NCBI RefSeq assembly: GCF_947623445.1
Contig: NC_135241.1
Location: 808,501 to 872,500, forward strand
Reading direction: 5' to 3'
DNA from: Clavelina lepadiformis
Taxonomy: Eukaryota > Chordata > Ascidiacea > Aplousobranchia > Clavelinidae
Length of the DNA: 64,000 nucleotides
Below are positions 1 through 11,662 of the stretch, one piece after another. A program made the translations under genes and the position numbers. Each line of letters opens with the position of its first letter. The first letter of the stretch is position 1. Below the pieces are notes generated by a model. That model made no database searches. It was not told the DNA's origin and worked only from the letters and a program-made list of their open reading frames with translations.

Positions 1-100
1 GGCTCCATTTGTTGGCATTCTTTGTCTACATAAGATTCAGCATCGATGCTTAAGAGACGAACAGTGTAACAAGAATCTTAGGGGTGGTGTAAGTTCTTAC

Positions 101-1815
<1,715 letters not shown>

Positions 1816-2954
1816 TGTCACAACTCTAATTGTACTGAGTCGTTTATTTTTCACCAATGACTTGCTTAATTCAGCGTGCTTGATACTTTACTCAGGATTA
1901 CATTAAAAAACAGAGTAAATTTTGAACTATGGTCAGTACTATTTGCACCAAAACTTGCTCGGTTGAAGTTGAGTTATCAGCTCAAAACAAACACAATCTT
2001 AGTAGAAAGTCCCACGCGAGTCAACAATACAATGTAGATTCAACGTGTGAAAAGTATTAAATTGCTTGATATCAAACGTTTTCTGTAAAAGTAGTAAAAC
2101 AAAACCGTGTCACTGGGTACTGGCCAAGCTAGCTTGAAAACTTGGTAACATCCCTGCTCTGTGGCAGTCAGAGAACACAACACCAACTCTTGCAAGACTG
2201 TCACTGACACAAAACTACTTGGCCTAGGTTAGGTTTATCCTTCAAACAGGAAAAATATTCACTTCCGCATAAGACCGGCTCGAACGCTATAATCACAACG
2301 CACAGACTGACATAAAGGGGAAAGAAAACTACGGGGTAGTCTATAGCAGAAGTGCACAACCACAGGACGCATTTGCATACTAGGCTAGTCCCCAGCTACT
2401 CAAATTGTGACGTCATCTGCATTCTGCACTATACCCAAAAGTAGGCCTACGTGCCGTATAGTTTATTTTTATAAAATTAGTCTAGATAAGCCTATTCCAA
2501 GCCCGTCTTCAAGTATACACTGTTAACCCAAACTAATAGAGATACTGGACGTCTGGACTCCAGCAATACGGACAACTAGGAATAGGCTACTCCAACAACC
2601 GGACTGGGTTAACTGCATAGATATCTTATATATAACTACAACTATAACTGTAATTAACTAATTATATATAAGATAAATATGGTTAACTGGAGTATAAGGA
2701 AGTGACCACTGCATGGCCAACTAAGTCTTCAACAAACCCGTATGCACTGACTCTTATTGCAGTGGTAGGACAACAATAATTAATTTGTGGAGTTAAGTAA
2801 GAGACCCAATAACCGTACCAGGTAATTTTCATTTTAACTTGCAACTTAGCCAAAATTTTTCCCGCAAATAAAAGTTTTCCAAAATTTTTAGTATTTTTTG
2901 AAGTAAGTTAACAGTTAAAATTTTGAATAAATTCAAAAAATTATTGTTTACATC

Positions 2955-3015
2955 AGTAGACCAATGCCTTTATAATACTTTATAATACCGTATTTATAAA
3001 GGCATTGAGTAGACC
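2955..3015. repeat. 44-bp imperfect palindrome flanked by 8-bp direct repeats
   Basis: Bases 2963-3006 begin AATGCCTTTATA and end with its reverse complement TATAAAGGCATT. The sequence AGTAGACC occurs immediately to the left (2955-2962) and, after one extra base, to the right (3008-3015). It looks like a tiny inverted-repeat insertion with a target duplication, but it is too short to assign. Confidence 0.45.
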
Positions 3016-3330
3016 TTCATAACCTCGCTGAATTTAAATTTTTATCAGACAATTCCAAGTCATTCTCACAATTTTTTTTTGTTCTGCATCATGAAGCGTA
3101 TGAAAAGAGCTCCGCTGTTAACTAAAGTACTTACTACCAACATACCATACAAATTGTTTTTGGTTATCATAACATTGTGATGTCATCCGATGTTCTTGTG
3201 GTAATTATGATTTTGAGTTTCTCGCAGAACGGTCATACGATGAGTCACATAATTAATCTGTCTTCTAACGATGTTAAGTTTGGTGCCAAGTCCAAAAACA
3301 AGTTGACCTTAAATGGTATGATAATGTTTT

Positions 3331-3393
3331 GTCCAAGGACTGAGGAAAGTCTTTGTAGGCCTACGACTTAAACACGGCGATGATTTTTCATCG
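3331..3393. repeat. Fragment of dispersed repeat shared with 59.3 kb and 61.1 kb
   Basis: The stretch containing GGACTGAGGAAAGT, then CTTAAAC, then GGCGATGATT and CATCG matches, with a few substitutions and one short indel, bases from about 59332 and 61130 in the receptor gene intron. It marks a dispersed repeat, probably the tail of the SINE-like family described there. Confidence 0.5.
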
Positions 3394-3868
3394 TTTTTTT
3401 GTTTCAAATTCGTAACTTATGTTAAGGGTTTGGTGGCCATGATAACCTACCATCTTATAGCACAATTCCATTATTGCTATCTTGCATGTTTTAAGCCTTT
3501 GGGCTTTGTCAATCTTTATTGCTCGCTAATTGTTAGTGAGCACGTGATTTTATTGTGCTACAACCAGTTGTGGGATTCAAATATTTTAACATACGGTTCT
3601 CTCACTAGCAACATGCCATATTGACCTGGGGCAGATATACACATAGGCCTATACATACGTTTGTTAACAACTGGTTCGCGGGGTTCATTAAAATTCCAAG
3701 AACCGGTTCTCACGAGCCCTAACTAGCGCTCCGTACAGTTAATGGGGAAAAATAAACAATGTAATACCTAGCTAGCCCCGACCCCAGTTACCGAGCTAGC
3801 TTTTGTACAAATTTCGATTGCCACAGAATGTTTATTTGTTTTTTTTATGGTATTACCCGAACTTAACT

Positions 3869-4182
3869 TGCAAATCAGTAGACATCGTGCAAACAGTCGC
3901 ATGACTTGTGTTCTCGGTTATTTGTAATATTGAGAAAGTGTACAGCACCTACAATAAAAGCCATTCTGGCAAACGGTATTTGTCATAATATAATAAGAAC
4001 GTTCGGCCGTCAAAAAGGTTAGAGAATTCTAACCGCACGCAACAATAGAGTCAGATACTAATGTAGTAGGTTAACTAAGTCAATAACGTAAGCTAAGACC
4101 GATAAAATTCTGTATCTGCATCTGTCGGCATCAACCTCTGCATTCCAACAACCCTAACCTCGACAGACTACCAACCTCCACA
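3869..4182 (+). repeat. Truncated 5' LTR (U3 largely missing)
   Basis: These 314 bp match 12806-13119 with a single C/T difference and end in CCACA. A poly(A) signal AATAAA is at 3953-3958. The full 3' LTR is 791 bp and starts at 12329, so this copy begins at LTR position 478. The bases left of 3869 show no similarity to the missing LTR part. Confidence 0.9.
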
Positions 4183-4186
4183 TTTC

Positions 4187-4201
4187 TGGTGACCACCGAC
4201 G
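4187..4201 (+). other. Candidate primer-binding site of the LTR element
   Basis: Four bases after the LTR end, TGGTGACCACCGACG starts with TGG, the complement of a tRNA CCA 3' end. This is the expected position and form of a minus-strand primer-binding site. The tRNA used cannot be named without the host tRNA set. A near-copy of the motif (TGATCACCGACGTTC) follows at about 4208. Confidence 0.5.
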
Positions 4202-4489
4202 TTCTAGTGATCACCGACGTTCTTGTGTCAAAAACGACGCGTTTCAATTCTCGCAGCCGTTCTTCACTGGTAAGTGGATTTTTCACTTTTTATACAACTA
4301 GCTGCAACCATAGCTTGTAATGCATGCTCATCGGCCTGTACCTTATTAACTTAGCTTAAGCTATTCTTATTGTGCTGCATTGTGCTGCAGTTTGAAATAA
4401 AAGTTTTCTTGTTGTAAAGTATTTTTTGGTTCAATTGTGAACAATTTTTGCGGTGCGCCGCCTAAAACATTTTTTATCGGTTTTGATAA

Positions 4490-5315
4490 ATGTCACAACC
4501 CGCGCCGACACAACGAAAAGTTACTTCGGTGAGTGGCAAAGCTAAGACAGAATACCACATGAGCACACGATCAACCGACCGTTCCAACGAGTCAAGCAAT
4601 AATACAACTATGTCGAACGAAAACGGGGAGGAATCTGCAAATCCGCCCGATAATGACACCGCTGGACCGTCTGGTCTGGGTGCTAGTAACCAATTACCAA
4701 CAAACGCGCAACCGCATAACAATACCTTGCGAAACGATTTGTTTTCACACGTTAAACTTCCTACCTTTTGGAAATTCAATCCCGAAGCGTGGATTTCTCA
4801 CCTTGAACATAAATTTTCTCTCTATCAAATCACTTCTCAAACTAATCGTTACTTGTTAGCGGTAGAGGCAATTCCTGCGACAAACCTCGCGCTGCTTCGG
4901 TTACCTTCTGCGTCAGCACAGAACTGCTACGACATATTGATCAATGAAATCTTGAGAAACTTTGATAAACGTGAGGACCATTTAGATTTTTTGTTGGCGG
5001 ACCTGACGCTACACGATCAGTCCCCCAAACATTTAATGCGCGAATTAATGAGTGCAGTAGGTCAAGAGAATCTTACTCCGCCAGTTGTCAAACTAATTCG
5101 TGCTAAGTTTCTTAAAGCGTTACCACCAGACGTCGCAATTGCGTTAGCCAGCGTGGAAAACCGCGATCTCCAGAACCTAGCAAGCAAAGCCCACGAAATC
5201 TTGTTGCTTAAGCAACCAAAAACATCTTCGCACAACCTTTCTCTTGCTATCACTGATACGGATGACATTGATTACCCAATGCAACCACAAATACAGCAAA
5301 TTCAATTGTCTAAAC
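4490..5315 (+). pseudogene. gag: Gag, N-terminal part, interrupted by MITE
   Basis: The ORF from the ATG at 4490 encodes a Ser/Thr/Asn-rich leader and then a capsid-like helical region. Trp101 begins the retrotransposon-gag signature (WISHLE), followed by an L/I-rich helix ending in IPA at residues 127-130. Real Gag coding stops where the MITE begins at 5316. The ORF then runs 17 codons into transposon sequence and ends at 5362. Gag would form the particle and package the genomic RNA. The downstream Gag part (5727-6168) is in the same original frame once the 419 inserted bases are discounted, so the MITE is the only break seen. Confidence 0.85.
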
Positions 5316-5726
5316 CAGGGCTTCCCAAACTTTTTTGCTCGCGACCCCTTTCAAACTTCTGAAGTTTTCCGCGAAATATACATTAGTCATTAGTGACATT
5401 TATTGAGATGCAAAGACTGAATTTAAGCAACCAGTACTCAAAGCCTACTTACTACTTTACACATATGTAGGCTACTGGAAACAAAAAAGCACACACATTT
5501 ATTCAGTGTGATTGGTGCGACTGCTTTCTGCTACAAAGTAAGTCCAGCCGTGGCTCAATATCTGTTAATGCTTGTCTTAAGGCGGTTTCAATGTTGATTA
5601 GGCTGGAACGATATTTTGTTTTGATTGTATTTTGTACTTCGTGTAAAATTGGTATACGCTCTGCGACCCCTGAAGTTCGTTACGCGACCCCTTGCGGGGT
5701 CGCGACCCCCAGTTTGGGAAGCCCTG
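5316..5726. mobile_element. hAT-type MITE inserted in gag
   Basis: This 411-bp element begins CAGGGCTTCCCAAACT and ends with the reverse complement AGTTTGGGAAGCCCTG. It is flanked by a perfect 8-bp target duplication GTCTAAAC (5308-5315 and 5727-5734), the hallmark of hAT transposition. It has no transposase ORF. Near its right end GCGACCCC-TTGC-GGGGTCGC can form an 8-bp hairpin. Insertion adds 419 bases, breaks the gag frame and introduces a stop. Confidence 0.93.
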
Positions 5727-6168
5727 GTCTAAACCACCGCGCTATACACAATCTAACGCTAACAATGAATCTAAGAGTTCCGGGCAAAGAAATACGAATT
5801 TCACAAACCATAATTCACCAAACCAACGCAATTCATTTAACTCAACATGGCAACAACGATCACCACGCACAAACAATGGGCAGTTTCACAAATCATACAG
5901 CAACAACGGTTTTAATCGAGATAATCGCCGACAAAACGGTTCCTTTTTTCCTAATAAACGCAAATATAATTTTTCACATTCATCCCCCACATTTCAGAAA
6001 CCAGACTACCAACGTAGCAGTTACCCTTGCGCGTCTGATGCTTCTAATGGCTTATGTTATTACCACGCCCGCTTCGGTAGGGATGCGCGCCGCTGTCACC
6101 CAACTTGTAGCATGTGGGAAAACCAATCCCGTCCAACAAAAAACGCGTGGCGATCGACGCAACATTAA
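5727..6168 (+). pseudogene. gag: Gag, C-terminal nucleocapsid part, downstream of the MITE
   Basis: After the duplicated target site the gag frame continues as a basic, Asn/Ser/Arg-rich, nucleic-acid-binding-like region. It ends in a Cys/His motif (LCYYHARFG, then RRCHPTC) of the kind that replaces the canonical CCHC knuckle in several animal gypsy elements. The stop is TAA at 6166-6168, inside the start of pol. In this copy it cannot be read from the gag start because of the insertion. Confidence 0.8.
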
Positions 6169-9100
6169 CCCCGTCAGTCCCGTCGATCGCATCAACTATA
6201 AAAAGAGGCTGCCCCTTGTTAACTGTATATGATCACGCCAATAGTATTCACTTTTATGTAGATAGCGCGGCAGCAACTTCTCTTTTGTCCGCTAGTTTAG
6301 CTGACGTATCAAACCGCAAACCGCAAACTCCGCTTTTCGCTGCTAACAGCACGCCAATTACTACGTATGGCACTACACAGCTTAATGTTTCTCTTCACCC
6401 TCGTTTTTCTTATCCCTTTGAATTTGTGCTTGCGGACACACCTTTTTGCATATTGGGGCTGGATTTCCTCACTGAATACAACTTTGTCTTGGACCTTAAA
6501 GCCAAACTTCTGATAGATGTACCGAACCGACAGCAATATACGTTAGAGCCTGTTGAAAGTGATCCTGTTCGCATATCTATTCTCAGCCAAATAGATCCTG
6601 TTGCAGACCTTTTACATCAATTTCCAGACTTGCAAAAACCCATGTCAGCTGTTAAACCAGTGAAACATTCCATCGTTCACCACATCCATACCACAGGTTC
6701 GCCAGTACGTGCGCGCCCACGTCGATATAGCCCAGAAACAATGCAGATCTTGAAGAAAGAAATTGACAGCTTGCTGGAGCGAGAAATTATCCGCTACAGT
6801 GATTCTCCTTATGGAAGTCCGGCTTTGCTCGTTCCTAAAGGCTCTTCTGGCAATAAATATCGTCTTGTCGTTGATTATAAATTAGTCAATAAACAAACAA
6901 TCGACAGCTGTTATCCTCTTCCGTTCTTACATAGTTTTTCCGATGTTTTGTATGGTAAAACTGTCTTCTCCAAGTTAGATCTCCAAGCCGCATTTCATCA
7001 AATAAAAGTGGCTCCAGAAGATGTCCATAAAACGGCGTTTGTTTGCCCTCTTGGACAATTTGAATATACAAGACTTCCGTTCGGTTTGTCAGGCGCCCCA
7101 CGGACGTTTTCCAGACTCATAGGAGAAGTAGTACGTCCCCTTCAGCACCTTGGAATCTTTGCTTACCTCGATGATATCATCATTGGAAGTAGTAACCTGT
7201 CAGAACATCTTGAACATCTTAAGCTGCTTTTTCAACGTCTTGAGGAATTTGGCTTAACGCTGAATTTAGACAAAAGTGAATTCAACCGCAAGTCTCTTGA
7301 CTACCTTGGCCATCACATAAATTCTGAAGGTATACGACCTACTCAAGAAAAAGTGCAGGCCATTCTTGATTACCCACAGCCACAAACCTGCAAACAGCTG
7401 AAACGTTACTTGGGAATTTATTGCTATTATTTTCGTTTTCTGAAGCATTGTTCCACAACCTTACAACCGCTTTACAAGCTAGTCCCGAACAGTCGCAGCA
7501 AACGCGCGGCCCCTTTAACATGGAATGTCGAAGCCGAACGCGCCTTCGCCAACAGCAAACAAGCTATTGCAAATGCTAGCACTTTAGCGTTTCCGAAACT
7601 CCATGCTCCAACTTATCTAACAGTTGACGCTTCATTGACCGGTATTGGAGCGACATTAGAACAATTGCAAGGAAATCAACTTGTTCCTTTGGCCTTCTTT
7701 TCAAGACAGCTAAACGCAAGTCAACGTAAATACAGTTGCTTTGACCGAGAGCTGTTGGCCGCTTACAAGTCAATACGTCATTTCCGCTACTTCTTGACAG
7801 GCCGACAATTCACTTTGCGTACAGACCACCTTCCTTTGGTTTCAAGTCTCAGTAAGCTCTCTGAACATTACTCTCCAAGACAGTTCCGACAATTGTTGTT
7901 TGTTTCAGAATACACAACAACCATTGAGCACATCAAAGGCTCTGCCAATGTTGTGGCGGACCTCTTGTCAAGGTCTCAACCTTCGGCACCCAACATTAAT
8001 ACTCTCTCCGATCTTCCGCCTCCGTTAGAGTGTGAGAAATTAGCACAAGCTCAAGCCAAAGATCCTGCTATTCAAAGACTACGCACCGCAACAACATCAC
8101 TCAAACTTCAAGACTGCAAGCTGCCCAATAATGACTGTACCATTCTTTGTGACGTGTCCACTGACACAGAGCGTGTTCTGATCCCTTCCTCCTTCCAACG
8201 TCAAGTCTTTCTGCACTTACATAATTTATCGCATCCTGGGAAAAAAGCCACAATTAAGCTCATCAAGGAAAGATTTATATCGATAGGGATGTGTAAACAA
8301 ATCGCTACCTGGGTTCAACAATGCCCAAACTGCCAGGAAGGAAAAATTTTCCGCCACACAAAAACCGCACCGGGGACATTTAAAATTCCCTACGGACGAT
8401 TTTCTGATGTTGCAATTGACTTGATTGGACCACTTCCAACCTCACACGGTTACAAATACATCCTTACGTGTATTGACCGATATACGCGTTTCGTTCAAGC
8501 CATACCAATCCCTGATGCCACCACGGAAACCGTCGCGGCTTACTTTGTAAATCATTGGTGTTCCTTGGTCGGTGTTCCAATCATCCTCACAAGTGATCGT
8601 GGACCATGTTTCATAAGTTCCGCTTGGGCGGAAATTATGCGCTTGCTTGGTATTCAACATAAGCTGACAACCGCTTACCACCCCATGTCCAATGGAATTA
8701 CAGAACGTGCAAATGCAGAGATCAAGCGCGCCATCAAGTGTTCAGACGAACCTGAACGTTGGTTTCACAAATTGGGTTTTATTGTCTTGGCTCTGCGTAA
8801 TCGCTATCTCCAGGATTTGAAATGTACACCTGCTGAGTTAGCTTTTGGACACACCTTACGGCTCCCAGGTGGTTTCTTTTCTGATTCCAAGCTTGCCTCT
8901 GCAGTTCCTACATCCAGCTACCTCGGTGCCTACCGAGACTTCATCAACGACCTTCAGTTTACTCCAACGACCGCTCATACAAAATTCATGCAGTCCTACG
9001 TGCATCCGGATTTGAAACATTGTGACCGCGTTTATGTTAGATGCGATCATGTCAAACGTGCGTTAGAACGCCCTTATGTTGGTCCTTTTCCAGTATTGGA

Positions 9101-9401
9101 AAGATACGAAAAATATTTTGTAATATCCCGTCATGGCAAACCGGATCGCGTCTCACTCGACCGTCTCAAACCTAGCTATACAATTGATATTGATGCTCCC
9201 TCACCATCATCCTCCTCGCATCAACAAAATTTTTCTTTGCAGACTCGACATCCTGCTCCTCAGTCAGTTTCCGCTACTTCAGCGAAACAGCAAACGACGC
9301 CACCTACTGTCACTGCTCCTGATTCTATAAAACCGCCTGAAGTTGTAAAGACTTCTCGGACTGGTCGCAAAATCATTCCACCGAAACGTTTCTCTGACTG
9401 A
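6114..9401 (+). CDS. pol: Pol polyprotein: protease, reverse transcriptase, RNase H, integrase
   Basis: An open frame of 1095 codons. Numbering from the first ATG (6114), the protease active site is at D50-S-A and the ILGLDFL flap-side motif is near 113-119. The reverse transcriptase carries D289 (KLDLQ) and YLDD at 351-354. RNase H acidic residues are D505, E546, D571 and D615. The integrase has a zinc region (H703, H707, C737, C740) and a D769, D828, E864 triad with 35 residues between the last two. No chromodomain is evident at the C-terminus. The ATG at 6114 is probably not the true start, since entry by -1 shift at 6138-6144 is expected. All catalytic residues are present and no stop or frameshift is seen. 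The stop at 9401 is 9 bases before env. Confidence 0.95.
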   Translation: MGKPIPSNKKRVAIDATLTPSVPSIASTIKRGCPLLTVYDHANSIHFYVDSAAATSLLSASLADVSNRKPQTPLFAANSTPITTYGTTQLNVSLHPRFSYPFEFVLADTPFCILGLDFLTEYNFVLDLKAKLLIDVPNRQQYTLEPVESDPVRISILSQIDPVADLLHQFPDLQKPMSAVKPVKHSIVHHIHTTGSPVRARPRRYSPETMQILKKEIDSLLEREIIRYSDSPYGSPALLVPKGSSGNKYRLVVDYKLVNKQTIDSCYPLPFLHSFSDVLYGKTVFSKLDLQAAFHQIKVAPEDVHKTAFVCPLGQFEYTRLPFGLSGAPRTFSRLIGEVVRPLQHLGIFAYLDDIIIGSSNLSEHLEHLKLLFQRLEEFGLTLNLDKSEFNRKSLDYLGHHINSEGIRPTQEKVQAILDYPQPQTCKQLKRYLGIYCYYFRFLKHCSTTLQPLYKLVPNSRSKRAAPLTWNVEAERAFANSKQAIANASTLAFPKLHAPTYLTVDASLTGIGATLEQLQGNQLVPLAFFSRQLNASQRKYSCFDRELLAAYKSIRHFRYFLTGRQFTLRTDHLPLVSSLSKLSEHYSPRQFRQLLFVSEYTTTIEHIKGSANVVADLLSRSQPSAPNINTLSDLPPPLECEKLAQAQAKDPAIQRLRTATTSLKLQDCKLPNNDCTILCDVSTDTERVLIPSSFQRQVFLHLHNLSHPGKKATIKLIKERFISIGMCKQIATWVQQCPNCQEGKIFRHTKTAPGTFKIPYGRFSDVAIDLIGPLPTSHGYKYILTCIDRYTRFVQAIPIPDATTETVAAYFVNHWCSLVGVPIILTSDRGPCFISSAWAEIMRLLGIQHKLTTAYHPMSNGITERANAEIKRAIKCSDEPERWFHKLGFIVLALRNRYLQDLKCTPAELAFGHTLRLPGGFFSDSKLASAVPTSSYLGAYRDFINDLQFTPTTAHTKFMQSYVHPDLKHCDRVYVRCDHVKRALERPYVGPFPVLERYEKYFVISRHGKPDRVSLDRLKPSYTIDIDAPSPSSSSHQQNFSLQTRHPAPQSVSATSAKQQTTPPTVTAPDSIKPPEVVKTSRTGRKIIPPKRFSD
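6138..6190 (+). promoter_or_regulatory. -1 programmed ribosomal frameshift signal (gag to pol)
   Basis: In the gag frame the codons ACA AAA AAC form the slippery heptamer A-AAA-AAC at 6138-6144. Five bases later a perfect 10-bp stem follows: GCGATCGACG (6150-6159) pairs with CGTCGATCGC (6181-6190) around a 21-base loop. Pol lies in the -1 frame relative to gag, and the gag stop is 24 bases past the heptamer. Heptamer, spacer and stem match the classical retroviral -1 frameshift layout. Confidence 0.85.
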
Positions 9402-9410
9402 AAACACAAC

Positions 9411-11348
9411 ATGTTCGTTTGTCTGCTGCTTACGTGTTTCTTTTCGTTCACATCCGCCGCTCAGACGAATCTTCATCCGGACACACAGAAATTTCTGTTA
9501 TGTCAGCGTTCGCATTCTCTTGGGTTATATACCTTTGATGACGACATACATTGTCAAACGCAGACACCCTTCTCCATACACAACTGCTCTGCTACCGTGT
9601 TTGCTCCAGATCTGCATCTCCAGAAGATTCCTGCAACAGTTTGCACTTCACAGATTACTTCCTGGAGCACTACTTACTTCTTTTTTGGGAGTTATCAAAA
9701 ATCGGCCAACACCTTTGACGCACACCCACCGTACAACCCAGAATGTTCGTCGTGGAATAAAACCAACGTTTCATCACATGGACCGCTGATCCTGTCTAAT
9801 CCTGCGGCGTACTCAACACGCAATGCAGTCCATTATAAGTTTGTCTGGCCGACTTCAGCTTCTGGAACAGTAACAAACGACTTCTTGTTTCACACTACAA
9901 TTTACTACGATTACGTCACGGACACAATGACGTCGTCTCTTGGATCTCTTGCATCGTGCTCAATCGGGCGTGGATACTGCTTAACGGGCAATCGTATGTT
10001 TATATGGCGAGTACCTTCGCATATCAACTGCCCACCAACCAAGCCTCTCGGGACTCACAAGATGCTCCTCCATTACAACTCTACGTCCTTATATAGAGTT
10101 TCCTTACCTGATCTCGGGATCTCGGTACATCACTGGAGGAAATGCTCCTCTCGTGCGAAAAACTGCTATGGCAAACATATTCACTGCGACAACAACAACT
10201 TTATCTTTCGCTACCAACAATGTACAGAGCTCGACAGACTCGCTCTTTTTCGTCCTAACCGGCTAAGGCGTGCCCCTTTTCGAACGCCATACTCTCAATT
10301 CGAGCGACTTTTTGCAACCTTCGACACACAACAGGACGACCTTATTTCAGAAGTTCTCACTACCTTCAACGAAGACAACAAGTTCCTACATTGCCAACTC
10401 ACGAAGCTAATTGGCACACTCTACAAAGCAATTGGGAAGATCTTCCCTACTGAGATACTCACTACTACTCTTGGACATCAAACCATGGGTTCCAGCCTTG
10501 GAGATTTTATGTCCAGAGCAGCATGTCACTCTATCAACGGTACCGTCTTACCGTCACTTGCGTACCGAAACGCATTCAGCCAACGTCCTCTCATCAAATA
10601 TCGCGATCAAAACGGCCACAGTCAATACGGCCAACTCATTTCAGACAACATTGTCCTACCGGGAGTACACCTGCTGGAATCGTATCGACCAGCAAGAAGT
10701 TTTGTCTTCCGAGTTCTGGGACACACTGTCCTTTATCACAACTATACTTTATCGCACGAACATGTGCAGGTGCATCAACTCAACCTACCTTTGTCGCCTA
10801 TACACGTCAACTACAAGGCACCCGACTACGAGAAAATTCTCAACGAGCTACCTGACTCTGACTCGTTTACTGATCTACAATCGCTGCTCAGCTCTATGTC
10901 TGAAGCCAACCTTCTCAAGGAACAGATGCGACATGTCATGACAAGCCTTACTACTACTGATGAAACCATGATCAACGGATCCTACGTCGCAGACACATTC
11001 GCACACGCCGCGAAACAAACGTTACTCCTTGCTCTGTCGCAGATTACGAATCCATTTCTCTCAGCCCTTATATTCATCCTGCAACTCCTTGCCATGATGT
11101 GGGCCCTCTTCCATACCATCGGGTTTATCCGATCGTCTCCGCACCATTTGCAGTATGCCAGATCCCTTGTATCCCGTATCCACGCTTGGCGCCACCAACA
11201 GCAGGCACCAGTTGCAAGTCCACAGCCACCACAACCGTTGCCCTTGGCTCGGCGTCCTCGTGATGAACCGTCTCCGTCTGGATCTGCTGATGACGCGCCG
11301 CCCGCTTCATCTTCTCGTGATAATTTCGCGAGCACACACACACTTTAA
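9411..11348 (+). CDS. env: Env-like membrane glycoprotein
   Basis: 645 residues beginning with a hydrophobic signal peptide (about residues 1-17, MFVCLLLTCFF...). Many Cys and several N-glycosylation sequons follow in the first half. A furin-type site RLRR is at 284-287, which would split the protein into surface and transmembrane halves. One strong membrane segment lies at about 537-573, followed by a Pro/Ser-rich cytoplasmic tail. This is the general plan of a retroviral-type envelope. I cannot assign it to a specific envelope class by eye. It follows pol by 9 bases in a different frame, so expression would need a spliced subgenomic RNA. The frame is intact. Confidence 0.8.
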   Translation: MFVCLLLTCFFSFTSAAQTNLHPDTQKFLLCQRSHSLGLYTFDDDIHCQTQTPFSIHNCSATVFAPDLHLQKIPATVCTSQITSWSTTYFFFGSYQKSANTFDAHPPYNPECSSWNKTNVSSHGPLILSNPAAYSTRNAVHYKFVWPTSASGTVTNDFLFHTTIYYDYVTDTMTSSLGSLASCSIGRGYCLTGNRMFIWRVPSHINCPPTKPLGTHKMLLHYNSTSLYRVSLPDLGISVHHWRKCSSRAKNCYGKHIHCDNNNFIFRYQQCTELDRLALFRPNRLRRAPFRTPYSQFERLFATFDTQQDDLISEVLTTFNEDNKFLHCQLTKLIGTLYKAIGKIFPTEILTTTLGHQTMGSSLGDFMSRAACHSINGTVLPSLAYRNAFSQRPLIKYRDQNGHSQYGQLISDNIVLPGVHLLESYRPARSFVFRVLGHTVLYHNYTLSHEHVQVHQLNLPLSPIHVNYKAPDYEKILNELPDSDSFTDLQSLLSSMSEANLLKEQMRHVMTSLTTTDETMINGSYVADTFAHAAKQTLLLALSQITNPFLSALIFILQLLAMMWALFHTIGFIRSSPHHLQYARSLVSRIHAWRHQQQAPVASPQPPQPLPLARRPRDEPSPSGSADDAPPASSSRDNFASTHTL

Positions 11349-11662
11349 GTTTCACTATGTGTACCACCTTGCTTTTCAATACCGTTAATGTCTTTTGCAT
11401 GTACAATTCTGCCGTTTCCCCTTGTCGCCGCTTTCAATTTTGTAGCCGTTTTTGCTTCGTTGCATGCTTAGTAGCTTATTCTTGTGCTTGTATCGTTTTC
11501 ACTTTTCCCGCCTTATTGCATGCTCACTATTCCCGCGCATGAGTTTAGCTATTTCAACCCACCTCAATAGGGGGGGGTGCAGTTGCAAAAATTTACCCTC
11601 TACCCCTTTAGTTTCTCCACAGACTTTGCTGCCACTACCGTTGCTGTCAAAACCACTTCAGT

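Larger units (their letters stand above)
1816..3868. other. Intergenic region between KIAA0930 and the LTR element
   Basis: No exon that can be supported on either strand. Two plus-strand ORFs of 64 codons (3177 and 3430) have no recognisable family and no splice context. The region holds one TGACGTCA palindrome (2408-2415), a small palindrome flanked by an 8-bp direct repeat (2955-3015), and a fragment of a dispersed repeat (3331-3393) also found inside the receptor duplication near 59.3 and 61.1 kb. The KIAA0930 promoter should lie just right of 1815, but I see no clear core element. Confidence 0.5.

Noticed and set aside
3869..4182. 314-bp repeat as the full LTR
   Set aside because: The right copy would then lack a polypurine tract directly upstream and a matching TG...CA inverted end. 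The tract and TGTGG at 12319-12333 show that the LTR is 791 bp.
5591..6232. 213-codon ORF overlapping gag
   Set aside because: It starts inside the MITE and runs out of frame with both gag and pol. It is a shadow of the gag nucleocapsid and pol regions.
10411..10941. 176-codon ORF inside env
   Set aside because: An alternative frame of env with low-complexity composition. Env itself has the signal peptide, cleavage site and membrane segment.
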